A model generated the notes under the pieces. The model had not been told where the DNA came from. It did not search any database and saw only the letters and a program-made list of their open reading frames with translations. From Mesaphorura yosii (Eukaryota; Arthropoda; Collembola; Poduromorpha; Tullbergiidae): DNA of 64,000 nt. Position 1 is the first letter of the stretch. Each line of letters starts with the position of its first letter. Made by a program: the position numbers and the translations under genes. The stretch spans positions 62,001 to 126,000 of the forward strand of contig WIXG01000147.1 in NCBI GenBank assembly GCA_009869945.1, read 5' to 3'. Positions 11,706-25,000 of this stretch are shown piece by piece.

Positions 11706-14700
11706 CAAGACTTACGTGGTTGTAATTGCACTGCTCTGTGCTTAACAAAAATCATGAATCTGGATCCTTAGCCAAGTTAATCAGTCGAAATTCGTGTTTG
11801 TGACTCCCTGCCTTCTCTGCGCCTGAACTGAATAAGGTAATGTCTTTAGTATCGAAAATTATAATACGATAAGGTGTCGTGTCGTGCTCGTTTTGGTCAT
11901 TTTCTTGTTTAATCCTATAAAAAGTATTGCATGGGTTGAAAATAGTCTGCGCGTACACGTGAACTTAGGAACTAGCGACAAAGAAGCGGCTAGACTGGAG
12001 ATCAGCGTGGTCGCGTACAAAATGAAGGTACAATTTCAAAATTGTGAACCGTATCGCATATCGACGTAGCGTATCAAGTATCAAGTAAAGTAATATCACG
12101 CATTTTAAGTCGAGAAGCGAATTGTAATTGTAGTAATATGTGGGTGTAGAATGAGAGCATCGACTCGCGCGCAGCGCAGCGGCAACCGGCCGCCGGGCTC
12201 TGGTCTGGGCTTCGGGATCTCGGGCGTAGAAAAATTCGGGACCTGACGGACAACGTCTGTTTGGACTTACGCTAATTTCGTTGATAGACTCGTCTCCTGG
12301 ACCGGATCGGCGCGGACGCCGGTGCTGAGCTGCGCACGAGTCGGTGCCTGTGTTATTAACTTACAAATACAAATGCAGCGGCGATATAAAAATGACTTAA
12401 CCTAGTTACAAGTTACGTTACACAGAGACACGACCTGTAATGCAGTTCTGCAACTACGGAGCGAATATATCTTGAATATATCGAGTTATTGTAATTACTT
12501 AACTAGAGTACAGCACAATGTTATCATACAAGTTAATAAGCAATAATTAACAATTATAATCTTTCGACGCGGCGGCGGTTTGATATCAGGCGAACATCGT
12601 CTAGCATGGCAAAACTTCCGGGAACCTTAAATACTTTGCGTTGGCGTCCAGGACCAGGAAACGGGGCGGAATTCAGAGTTCATATATTTAGTGCCGATTC
12701 AGGAATGGAACGAACGAGGACAGGACATTCCGGTCGCAGTCGGGGTTGCGTGGAACGGAGAGAATAATGCAAGGAACGACGAGACGAGAAGGGTCGCTTG
12801 GTTCAATTCGGTGGCTTGGCTTGATTTGAGGTTATCAAGTTTAAGAGGTCAAGGTACAATAACAATTTAGATTAAGTTAAAGAGCGCGAGGAACGGACTT
12901 TGGTGCAGGTGCGTAAGCAACAACAACAATGACGAGAAGGAAGGATAAATTTCGAGTAGAGAACCCAAAAGTATCAATTGGATCGGATTATTGCAACAGC
13001 AGCCGTCAACTAATTCTGAACGTGCTTTGCTAAGTGCTGCCGCAATGGTGCTACAATCTCTAACTCTACACGAGGAACGTTGTGCAAGGTTAAAGATTTG
13101 CTCAGGGCAAGCAGGCAGGTAGGTAAATTGCGTCAGGACGAACAAACGTGCGGGCAAGCACAAATTACACGTAGATTAACCTCAGCAGTGGCCTGTACTA
13201 TAATTAAATCGGGTAATGTCATCATAATACGTCGCTTTATGAGTCGCAAGGACAAGTGAGCCATTTTGCCATATTAACCGGTGGTTTAGTTACGAAACGG
13301 GAATAATAGCCGTCATAACCTGTGCTTGTTGGCTGTAGACGCAGTCACACACCAACAGGACGCATTCCAGAAGCCGAACGAAGCAGTACAACAACACAGC
13401 AAATCCTTCAAGCAAGAAGTACAAGCACTTCATGCAGATCGCACCTTGAGATTACGACATTACGATTCCAGCACCAGTGGCTGTGGCAGCAGCGACTCGA
13501 CTGTCAAGACATAAACACTGTACAGAAATATTTCTCCAGGCAAGCCAGCAAGGAGCAGCTCCGTGGTTCTAGTCCCAAGGCATGGCCCGGCCTGGGCTGG
13601 CGTTGGCATGTCTTTACTTTTAGTTACTCCAGCCAGGAGAACGGCCGCACACGCACTGGCACGGCCCGCGAAATGGCATAACACAATGGCTCGTCGTCGG
13701 CACGACATTTTCTCAAACTCAAACTATTGATTAACAATTTAAGTTATGGTTATGCATGAAACTATAAAAATACGTAATACAACGAGCGAACAGCGGTGGA
13801 AGTAAAAATGGGAGAAAATGTTTACGAATTTTTCGCGTACGTTTCACCGCGCAGCGTCGCATGGAAGCATGAACGGGAATATTTACAAGGTTTTCCTTTC
13901 TGCCTGGTAATAATCTTAAAAACGTGCAAAACACGCATATTAAATTAAGCAACCTTTGCCCGTGCAGCTGCTGGCGGCGATGCAACGGAGCATGGGTGCC
14001 ATTGCGTGTGTTTGGATTTCAAGTTGCGGGGTGTAACCGAGTAATGGTATAATTGTCATAACCAATTGAAACTGTCCAGGAAAGAATACGGTCGTTTGGA
14101 GGGGAAGGAAAGCGATAATCGTGCATGCACCTTCACACACGGGGCAGCTAGGAAATAAAGTTGTCGGACAGACACGGGCACAAATTACAGGCTAACAATG
14201 ACAATACACAATTGGCATTCAAGTATTCACAAGGAAGTGTGCAATTGGCGACAATTAAGCAGGCAAGAAAGAAAGCGCGCGGACGAGAATTTGGCAAAAC
14301 TTGGAAACTATGAAAATGCAAAAGAATTCGTCAATTGAGAGCGACGCGTACGAGCAGAGTCAAGTAATCCGAGCGACCCACATTCGAGGAGGGCAGAACT
14401 GAGTTATTAGAGTACTTGAGGCTAATAAAATATGAGTGGAGTCGATTAACAGAAATTTAAGGTTGGGAATTTGGCATTTGGCCGCGCACGACGACGCCAA
14501 GACGCCAGACAGGCTGCATGACGGAAAATGAATCACTTTCTCCACGGCAGTACTCGCAAACTGCAGACTGAGCTCGTTTACCTTCAGCAGAAGCGTTCAG
14601 CCTCTGTCGAGAGTGCATTGTTTACTTTGATTATTCGATCGGTTTCCTTTTCCTCTTCATCTCGACAACAAAAAGCACAAACACACTGGCGACTGGAGGC

Positions 14701-17700
14701 GCAGAAGGAGAAAGGAGCCAGCCAGCCCAAGTGGGAAATGAAATGAAAAGGTTACTTTTTGAGCCAAAAATGGCACGCAGAGCAGAGCATCCGAGTCGGA
14801 GAACGAGAAAGCGGAGAAAACACGATCTGCCTCTGCGGCGGAGAAGCGTCGTTTTATTACGCAATGCGTACATGGGCCGGACACGTTTATGATTCCGCAG
14901 CAGTTAGTTTTGCTTGAAAAATGAGATCTTCTGCTCAAAAGCCCTGCAAGCTACGCTCGCTGCCAGAGCGCGATATGAGACATTTCGCTCCAAATCCCAA
15001 ACAACTGAAATTTAAATCCCCTTAAATAGCAAACAGCGTAGGTGAATTGTATTCACGTCGTAGTCGCCGCATGCATATTTTAGCGACTGCTGACTGAGCT
15101 GCACCTGAGCACGAGCGCGAGCGTGGAGAAAGTGAATCAGATTTAGGTTACACGTCAAGAAACACGTCAGGACAAGGAATTACGTATCACAATGCAGCAG
15201 CGCAGAAAATACAATAACGAAATGAATGAATAATGTCATTCATCCACCGACACGACGCAGACACACCGACGATTCGGTGCGCCGGGCTGTACGATGTTCG
15301 CATGCATGGAAATGGACTGGTGAAGGTGTACGGCGGGGCAGCGATGACAGGCGGCCAGGTACACGAACACGTCCATTAATATTGTCACTGGAAGGGAAAG
15401 TCGTGCATGTCATTTTCTAAGCAGCTGCAGATGACTCGGAATTAAGATCCTGACGTCGCCTTTCTCATAATTAACTCTACAGACACGGAGACATGCCAGC
15501 CACGGCCAAGGCGTGGAATCAGACACAAAACACAACACAAGAAGCAAGTCGATAAATTAATGGAGACTGGAAAATGAGAAACAATGAGAGGAGTCGTGAA
15601 AAGTAGAACGTTGTGCTATGAGAGGAATGTGGAATGCGTCAAATTCAAAAACTTCGAATTCGGGATCATTGCGCCACTACGATGTTAATATTGCTTGAAA
15701 TACGTATCAATTGTTACTTGAGCGAGCCCGCAGCGCATAATTAACATTAACGACACACTTGAAACTTAATCGTTTGCGCAGATTATAATTGTTATTCTTA
15801 CAAGTATAAATAAGCCAAAAATAATTAACAATAATGGACTTGACAGTTTGCAATTTGTTTGGTTCGATAAATAAGATAAGGTTCTTGTGCTTCGAGTATA
15901 AATAGGAGTCAGTTTTTAAATAAATTAAAGCCTGTGGCTACCGCACAAGATTGTATAATGTGGAGGTGTGGTAGTACGAGAAATTACATTTATTAAGAAG
16001 GATTACATTACATTAGCGTACATAGCACGTAGAGTAGAAGTAGAAAAATCGATCGATGTGGACGAATGCGGCATCGGAGCAGAGGTGATAAGCACACTAC
16101 GGGCACGGACATGATAAATTAACTGCTGTGTGCACTGTGCGGAGGTAAACTTTTAAAAATTGCGACCGGAAGTTCCTGTTTTGTTGTTGCTGAATAGGGA
16201 CGAGCTGGTTGTGGGTCTTTTGTGCGACGCAGCCTACTTTTTGCCTGATGGCTTCCAGGAGATGTTTCCAATGCCATGAAATTGTCGACGCAGCGAGTCG
16301 CTCGCAGCCCAATCCGAGTTCATGTACGAGTCATCATCGTCGGCTTGAAATTTCTAAAGTACAGGACAGAAATGGGAAGTATTGGATTAGAAAACAACGG
16401 TAATCGAACTATTGACACCTTGAAGAGAAGCGTGCAGGCAACCAAGCTCATCAACACCGAATCTAAATTAAATTGCGTTGCGTAAGCTCTAATTAAAGCG
16501 TTTAAGCTACGCCAAAAGCGAAAGCAAGCAGCAAGTTTAAATGTGTCAATAGTCAATACGGTCAATAGTTTGGATTGGTGAATGAGTCCAAAGTTTAGGC
16601 CATCAGCTTGAGCGCAGCGCTACGAAGTTGTTTAAAACGCTGACGGTGAACAAAAGGTGACAAGTCGAACAAATTGGCACCCACCGCCATTAAAGAATGG
16701 CTCTTGCCTGTTTATTGTCATCAGAGTAATAATAGCATTATAAATGGGTGTGCAATAAGTAATAAGGGCAAGGCGCTCCGCGTATACTTCTCATGAGTGC
16801 TATAAACCTCTTTAGGCGTCCATTCCATTGCATCGTATGCGCCTTTAATAGCTTCTCTAAAAATGCTGTTATGTACACAAACAGGCAGACAAAGGAGTTG
16901 GAGCTGGCGAAAGGTTACATAGTGAAGTGTGCAGCACAATACCGGGCCTACATTTTTATTATTGACTTAAACGATGTAATAATGATATTTATTATATTTT
17001 CCTACGACGACGACCGACTCATGGCATGCAATGCGAGTAGCGCTAGCGCAACCCATCAGCAGGAAGATAAGGCCAGACAGACTAGACAGAACGGAACGGG
17101 AACAGCAACAGGGCACGCGGCACGATGCGGACATTTCCCAGCGCGGCGTTTCGTCCCGTGCTTTTTGTAGTCTTATTGATTTGATCACAATAATAGCCAT
17201 CATGCTAAATGTAATGCATGCGAACTTTGCGCGAAGCATCGGACACCAGAATTCTAGAATGTCCAGCAAATGTATGAACAGGAATTTACACGTATGACCT
17301 CGTTATGTCAAGTAGGTAGTCCGGCCGGCCGGTGGCAAGTTTATGGTCAAGCTGCAGTCTTTTGTCTCGTCTCGATCCGCTGTCAGGAATTGGGTTTTAA
17401 TTTTATACGTAGAGAAAGTAGCCGTGAGGAGTTCAGAAGTCCAGATCATCCTCATAATCATGTTCATTATGTATTCAGTTAATCAATAAACCGAATGTAG
17501 AATATATGTATACGTACAGCATTTGTGACTAATAATAATGTCCAAGTCCTTTGTACTGCATATATAAAAACGTACGCTACGGCCGCCCAGGCAAAACGTG
17601 AAGCACATTTTCGGAGATAAACGTACAAGAAAGCAGGCCAGGCCAGGCAAAGCTGCCGTGAAAATGTGAGCGTGCAAGAGAGTAAGCCATCTTCAATAGA

Positions 17701-17954
17701 ATACGCCAAGCATCATGAGTGAGGTAATACTAGGTTAACGATTCATGGCAGTCTTGTGTACATGTGTGTACGTAAGTACGCTTAAGGTTTATTTTTATGC
17801 ACAGCAAAACGAAATAATCGACTCGGCCTGACAAGCAAATGACAACTACAGTCGTCTTGCCATGGGCCTAGTCAAAAGGGTTGGTGGTTATTCAGGAATT
17901 GGGTTTTCACTTGTGACGAGTCCGGGTTCTCAAGTGCCTAAATCAACACCATCA

Positions 17955-17960
17955 TTTATT
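17955..17960 (-). terminator. Candidate poly(A) signal for the long tipE transcript
   Basis: TTTATT on the plus strand reads AATAAA on the minus strand, about 220 nt beyond the stop codon of the exon ending at 18,179. Confidence 0.4.
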
Positions 17961-18178
17961 GATGAACTATTTAGTTTCCTTTTTCAATGGACATTTAGCA
18001 GAAAGCCGATGGCAATTGCCAATGCAGGCAACGGAATTGGCAGGACGTGCACTCGATCGCGTCGCGGAGAAGGGCAGCAGGCCAATGGAGCAACAAGGCA
18101 GGAGGCAGAGCAGTTTGGGTTGTAATAATAATGTAAAATTCATGATTGATTAATATTATTACCAGTCTTCTTTTCTTG

Positions 18179-19032
18179 CTACCTCTTTGACTTTGACTGG
18201 TTTTGAGGTTCGACATCTTCTTCGTCCGAATCAGACCCACTATTAGAATTAACTGCTGGCAGAGTGCTGCTGGCACTTGTGCTCGCTATTAAAGTGGGAT
18301 CAATGAAGCCCGTCCTCGCAATTGCTGTCGAGTCTTGTCTTTGCCAGCGGTATGATCGCTGGTGTTGTTGCTGCTGTAGGATGCTTGGCAGAGGTGAAGA
18401 TGAGGACACGGGAGCCGTTGCACCTCCGGCTCGATATCTGCGATGCTCATCCACCGACGACATTGTGTTTGTACTAGAACCCATCAGTACACTGCATTGG
18501 GAAAGGCTTAGAATTAGAAATCATCTGAGATTACAAAAGTTGGAGTTTGGGAAGCAATTTATTAAAATTTTGGACTTTAACTCTGAAACTTTAGAAGTTG
18601 ATTTACATTTCAAGCGAATGAATTTTGATTTACTTTCTGTTGGAAAACTGAATTTCAATCGGTGGAAGCGATTTGGTTGATTTTGCAGGCATGAATCCGG
18701 GCTCAAGGTATTTTGAGCCCATAAGATTCGTCAACGACTTGGACCCGGACGACGTGGATGGGTAGACGTCGATTGCTGTTGACGAACTGCGACCGGCGGC
18801 AGCCGTAAAGGTGTTAAGCGTTGGTGTCGGCGGCGTGATGCTGATCACTGCATGTTGGGTAGCAGCCGCAGGAGTAGTGCTGAGGGGCCGGATGGCTCGC
18901 GGGATCCGAGACGACGAGGTAGCACGTGGTTGAGGAGCGATTGCATTCTTGTTCGGAGGCGGTTTGCTATTGCCGCGCTGAAAACGGTACGGCGGCTGAC
19001 CACCATTCACATGTACAGCCACAGCCCCATTC
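18179..19032 (-). CDS. Two probable C-terminal exons (of tipE, or of another minus-strand gene)
   Basis: Exon 19032-18634 opens at an acceptor CACTTTAG and ends at AGAAA|GTAAAT; exon 18491-18179 opens at AATGCAG and runs to TAG. The phase 2 junction between them gives a continuous Ser/Thr/Pro/Ala-rich chain of about 237 residues ending in an acidic block (SGSDSDEEDVE) and basic tail (QNQSKSKR). Exon 19032-18634 has no usable ATG before residue 95, so it must be fed by an upstream exon in phase 2. The tipE donor at 23073/23072 supplies exactly that phase. The composition resembles the low-complexity cytoplasmic tail of the tipE main exon. Confidence 0.5.
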
Positions 19033-22000
19033 CTAAAGTGTTTATGGAGGACAGAAAACGGTAGAGGTAACGTTTTCAGAGGATGCAGGGGATTAGACAC
19101 TTTTTGACAATCCCCTAGCAATGTGCCAAAATTGTGGAAAAATTGAAGCGGAATGTTTGCATGGCAGAAAGTAATTGAGATCAATTTCTAAAAGAGTGAT
19201 CTCTCGAGCTCTAAAAGAGTGAGCTAGCATAAGATTCATCAACGACTGGCGACCATTCAAAATTCACAATACCAATACAGATAATTGGCAACCACAAAAA
19301 TGTAGTGAAGCAAATCTTTGACAAAACTCAAGACACCACAAACGCAATACGCAGACTAAAAAGGTCCCGATAATCAGACAAGCAAGCAATGCGTTTCTAT
19401 TCTAAACTAGATTAGTCAAGCCATGACACAATGCACAACGAATAACGAAGAGAAGCATTACTTCAAAACTGACCAAAATCAAAACTTTCAAAAGTAAAGT
19501 TTTCACCAATTCGAATTCTACTCTATCCAAAAAGGTCTACTTCAGATGCCAAATCTACGGTATATGATCTATTATGGGCCAAATAACAGCCTTCTTAATT
19601 TCTATGCTTTTGTTTCTGATGCAGACAAGACTGGCAGCAGGGCAAGTGGTGGTCAAAATCAGATCTACGGGAGCAGTCAAACTACGACGGGCCTTGCTAA
19701 CTAGCACTAGCACGTGGCGGTGAGAACATGACAGAAAAGACGAAATAGAGAGAAACTGAGTTATACCCTGGTTATAGAATTCCTGTGCCATTCTGCCAAA
19801 TTCAGCTCAGGGAAGCGGCCAATCCATCGCTTTTGTCATTGGAATTTAGGCTGACTTCGCACAGCCTGCACGCTGATTTTAATTCCCATTAATGGATATT
19901 TATGCCTTGTCGATTTGTGCGCCAAGATTTTAGAGTAACAGTATGAAAAGGAAAGGAGAAAGCAGTCGACACTAAAAGTCCGTCTCTTCGAAGCCCCCGA
20001 GCAGAGTTGGCTCACCCCTAGACATAACAAGAACCAAAAAGAACAACAAAGATCTTAATTGTGGGCTTGAATTCGCCCTGGACATGAATGGACGAAAATA
20101 TGAACTCAAACTTCGTGCCGAGTTTAAACTAGGACTCGGATTTCAACTTTAGCTTTGCTCTGAATACTAAAGCGCACTTTTACGTACTCTTTTCATCATC
20201 TCGTCTCATCAACTTGTCAAAAGAAAACTTTTCACTGCAGCTCACGAGCTCTTTAACTTTTACACGCTTTGCTCCTTTGCCCGAGCCTTTTTAAAGAAGA
20301 CAGCCAAGTATAGAAAGAACTTGGAATGAAAAAAGAAAAATATTTACTTTTCTCGGCTGCTCCGAGCTTCAAGACTCCATCAAAAAAGACAAGAAATGGC
20401 AAAAGTGCCATAAAACAGATTACACTATAATGCTATCCATTACAAATCCTTTTCAGTGGAGCAAAGCACACATTTCAGTTATAATGACGCAATTCAGCCA
20501 ATTGGATTGCTGCCGAGCGATGAAGAGTCTCGTCTAGTCTCCGAGTTCTGTAAGACTATTAATGTCTATGCAAAATTCGTTAATTCTTAATAACTTCAAC
20601 GCCAGACACGCTGCTGCACTGGCAGATTGCAGTTCAGAGCATAATTGAATTCTTTTGCATCGGAGCCCAAGACGCAGAATTCAGCTCAGTCAATTCGTCA
20701 TATCATAGAAGGTAGGACAGCGTACGTATTGTACAAGAAAGATCAAAAGTCAAGTCAGACACAGCGAAAGGCGCAGGTTAAATCCACCTTTTTCGTTTTG
20801 TAGGTCAATTTAATATTAAAGAATTCAGCAGCACATTTCGGAAAAAGTACCAAGAGAGCAGTTCATCCTTTCCTACATTGCACTGCAGCTCATCAGTTGG
20901 CTCCTAGCTTCGGCTCCGCTGTCTGCTCTGGGATGAACGAGAACGAGCTCACGTACACATTTCTCTCACGAAGGTGAAAGCACAAGTTGGAAGAAACTAT
21001 TCCGCCTCTGCTCTCGATGCAACGCGACGGAGTCTGAGCTGAGCCTCTTCTACAAATTAGAAGACAAATGGAACAACGCATGGATGGACGGCCAGACTCC
21101 TTGAGTGAGTCCGTCTAAACAAATCCACGATACGGACCTGCGGCATCTCGAACAGACGTACAGCAATGAGCATTTCTTTCTCTGGAACCGACTCTTGAAT
21201 CTTGCCAGCTTGTTCTGCAATCGAGTGGGATGGCGAGGAATGAAAGAATCCCATCAATCAGCTCTCATTATTGTTTTCATTGATAAGTGTATTGCTGCGT
21301 TTAAGGATATCCATCTAAATCTGTGCTCTGATCGTACAAGTCAACACGTCTAGTAGCTGCAGTGATATGATTATAGATATTTTTTTCCGTCTCCAGGTTT
21401 TTCTACAGATGTGGGATCCCTTACATACAAACTCAAAGTCGGATGCAGTGTATTGTGCATCTTAGTTAAAGCCTAGAAACTGGTATTACTACACGTCCGA
21501 AATTATGAAAGTCGCAGGTGTTTAAATGTTGGTCTCCAAATCCTGCAGACGAATATTCAGCAATTATGCGTATGCCGTCCAATGCCTGACAAAAGCCTCA
21601 GAAAAATGTAGTGTGGGCGAAACCGTGTAATTACAGCCACTTAAGCCTCGTGAAAAGGTCTAGAACCCACAACCCGAGTTGTTGCTACATGTCAGTTCTT
21701 CCAGCATATGTAGTATATATGACCCGCATCCTTAAAACTGTGCGTAACATTTTGACAAATGAATTGGCAATCAAAAGACCCAATGTATCGTATTGTCAGT
21801 GCTTGCAACAATAATCAATACCATCTGGTTGGACTCAAAGTCTGCACTAACATCCAGTTGTCCATGCAGGATTGCCGACAAACGAAATGATTATTGGACC
21901 CAGATCCATTAATTATTTTCCGTGTTGGTGTTATTGTGTAAACTATTGCAAGTCGGCAGTCGGCGCAACAGTCACTTAACTACATTAAATCAGCCAAACC

Positions 22001-25000
22001 AAATTAATAAACTCAGAAATGTCAGAAGTTTAATAAATCGCACTGAAGACCTTCCCCAAACCCCAAGCGTCATACACTTTGATTTTCGACACAGACGTAT
22101 CTTCACTAACTGTACTAAGTTATACATGCTCTTTTTCCGAACTTTACAATGGAGTAAAAACAGAGCAACACGGGCTATGCTTATGGACTGTACCAAAGCT
22201 CATTCATGTTTCATATTTCAAAAGATATCTTGATCTCGGAACTCTCAGAAGTCTATTTACCTTCAAAAGAACCAAAACATCGTCACTTGAAGTAAGATAA
22301 CCACATTACAGAAATCTGACCAGACGCAAACGGGCAGGCGTCAAAACGAAAAGGTAAAGCAGTCCTCTCAAAAATTCTTTTGAGTTGAAATTAAGTTTGC
22401 ATACACGATTCCAGGCCCAAAACAGAAGTCTCGAGAAGATTGCCGGTTTCCCAATCTCTTTATGCATCTTTTTGCATGAATAGCAAAAAACGACAGCTGC
22501 TTTATTTTCTCCGTCGCACGCACTGAACGAAAGCGACGAAACGGCATTTTTTGCGAATAACTTGTCAATCAACTGCTACGACATAATTGCTACATAACAA
22601 TTTCTTGTTATATCGCACAGCATAAATCACAATCACTCAAGTCATGTTCCATACAAAATAGAAGCGTCACGTGTAACACACGAAGTGCATCATAAAATGA
22701 CACTCCTCACAGCGTAGTTTGACATGTGGCTAATTCGATTGCGATTTCCATCACTCTTGACGGGTGAAACGGTTGGAAACTAAAGCTAACCGCATTTTAT
22801 GTAAATAGTCGAACCAATCAAACGAGTTGCCTTTAACGCATGACATGACAAAAGCGACAGCTTCAAATTGTGTCAATTTACACATTCACACTTTACTCGC
22901 GTGAATTTTTTTTGTCAGTCTAACGAGAGTTTTCAAGAGTTCAACAATTCTGCTTTTGAGGAAAAAAAGGCTGAATTCAGAATTAAAATGCCTGAAATCG
23001 TGTTAAATATTAATCAGAGCCTAAATCAACTCAATCGTAAACAACGGACAAAGTGCTCAAGCATGGGCGTACCCTTTATTTTTGGCAGCAGGGTTGGTTG
23101 GTCCATTCCGTTCGGGGGCTCTAGCAGTAGAAGTTGAACTAGTCGTAGTGGTGGCGTTATTTCTAGAACTTGCTGGCAGGAGACGTTGTTCATCACCATC
23201 GTTTAGGTTCGCAGGACTATTGTCAACAACAACACTCGTACTCGCCGGAGGTTTCTGTTTTCTAAGACTCGGTAGCAGGTCACTCATTTGAATTACGACT
23301 TGTCCTTGAGCAGCAGCTGCGGGTGGCTTCAGCGAAGACGACGAGGCGGCTCTCGCCGTCGTCGGTTTGGCCATCGCTGTCGAATCAGCAGTGGCCGTTG
23401 GTGCTGCAGGAAGACGTTGCGGTTGAGGTTGAGATGCGACGGCGTTAAGTCCGCGTTGTTGTGACGTGCTTCGTTGAATTATGTGCGCCTTCTCGTCGGT
23501 GGTCGACACGGACGCGTCCAGGTCGTCGGACGAGCCTTGTCCTTCTCCGTCTCCCGGCAGGAGTCTTGGTATGGATGCAATGTTGTTATTGGTACTTGAT
23601 GTTATGAGAATTGGGTCCGTGGTTAGCAAGTTAGTGGTAGAGTTATTAACGGCGGCGGCAGAAGCGGCGTTATTGGCAGTTTGACAGCTAGACGATGTAT
23701 TCGCATCAATTGCGTTCACGTCGGCGGTTGAGGCAGCGGCGGTAACAGAATGCGGCGTTCGTGGCGCGGTCGGGCTCGGAGCGTATATTTTAAAGTAGGC
23801 AAACACAATGTAAATAGTTGAGATTACGAAACAAGGAATCGGGATTGCCATTGAGAGAACCAGTTCGAAGAGAAGCCGGTTCATGTTAAATGTAGTCACT
23901 ACGAGTTTGGGGTCAACTTTGCTATAATAGCAGGAGAAGTTTCGCCCTACATGGGCGTACTTGGACAGGAATCGCGAGCAGTTGACCTTCGGTGGGTAAC
24001 CGCAGCCACGGACGTTGGGAAAGAGGTGGGCGCGGTGGAACCAGCCCCCTGACGAGCCTGCAACGGCACCACCGCCACTCGACTCACTTTCACTGTTCAG
24101 GTTGCTGGCGCTGGAGGAGCTGCTGCTGCTGCCAGGCCTCAGCACTCGAGAATTTGAGTAGTACGAAGATTGCAGTGAGGCTATGTGCGGAGAAGACAAA
24201 GACGAAGAAACTAAACTCGAGCTCAATGTTTTGTGCTTCTTCTTCTTGTGAATATTTCTATCGTCTGTTGTCAGCGTCGACCCTTCGCCTTTCGAACTCA
24301 GTGAACTCGAACTCGGCACCGTTCTCTGATAATTATTGTTATTAGCGTAGTAGCTGCTGCCATGCACAGAGTACACATTATTAACAGAGTTGCTAAACTG
24401 TGGCTGGTTGTTAGTCTGATAGAATGGAATCTGCATTTGTTGTTTGTAAGTCGATGAAAGTCTACTGTTGATATTGTTTAGCTTTGTGGAAGTGTTCCAT
24501 CTAACTCCAGACGTTTCTTCATCAATTGTGGATTCGCTGTGACTATTGCTCCTGGAAATCGCTCTCCGACTTCGTGGCCCACCTGCGTAGTGGTGGTGGC
24601 TGCGGGTGGTGGGCGAATTGTCCGTCACAGCGGTCGTGGTCGGTGATCCGCCAATGCGGTACTTGACAAGTATTTGCGTACAGTTAAATATTTCTTTCGT
24701 ACAACCTTCACGACATGACGTCCATGTGCAATTACTACTACCTATGAGATTTATAACTTCTTGTGTATAACAGAGAGTTGGTTCAGGATCAAACTCTTTA
24801 AAGATAGTACTGAAGGCCGGGTCAATCACAAAAGGCACGAGGAAGAGGAATGCGAAGAGACTGAAGACGGCGAGCAAAATAAAAAAGGCGGTTGTGTAGA
24901 ATAACGCCTTTTCTCTTATCGTTGGTTCAACGGGCGGCGCAGGGCCGGCTGGAGCCTTCTCTTCTTCACCTTCCACAACAACTTCACCATCAACAACAGC

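Larger units (their letters stand above)
10799..18178. other. 7.4 kb without a convincing gene
   Basis: It holds the probable 3' UTR of the gene on the left and then sequence with only short, unconserved ORFs on both strands. A GC-rich patch at about 12,160-12,340 contrasts with A/T-rich flanks. A 62-codon frame at 13,326-13,514 follows a CTGTAG acceptor-like site and ends in a Ser-rich tail; it could be an isolated exon but no partner was found. The AATAAA serving the probable last tipE exon lies at 17,960-17,955 on the minus strand. Confidence 0.4.

Noticed and set aside
13322-13681. 119-codon plus-strand ORF and an overlapping 62-codon ORF
   Set aside because: The shorter frame looks slightly protein-like after a CTGTAG site, but there is no partner exon and no conserved motif, so it is not called a gene.
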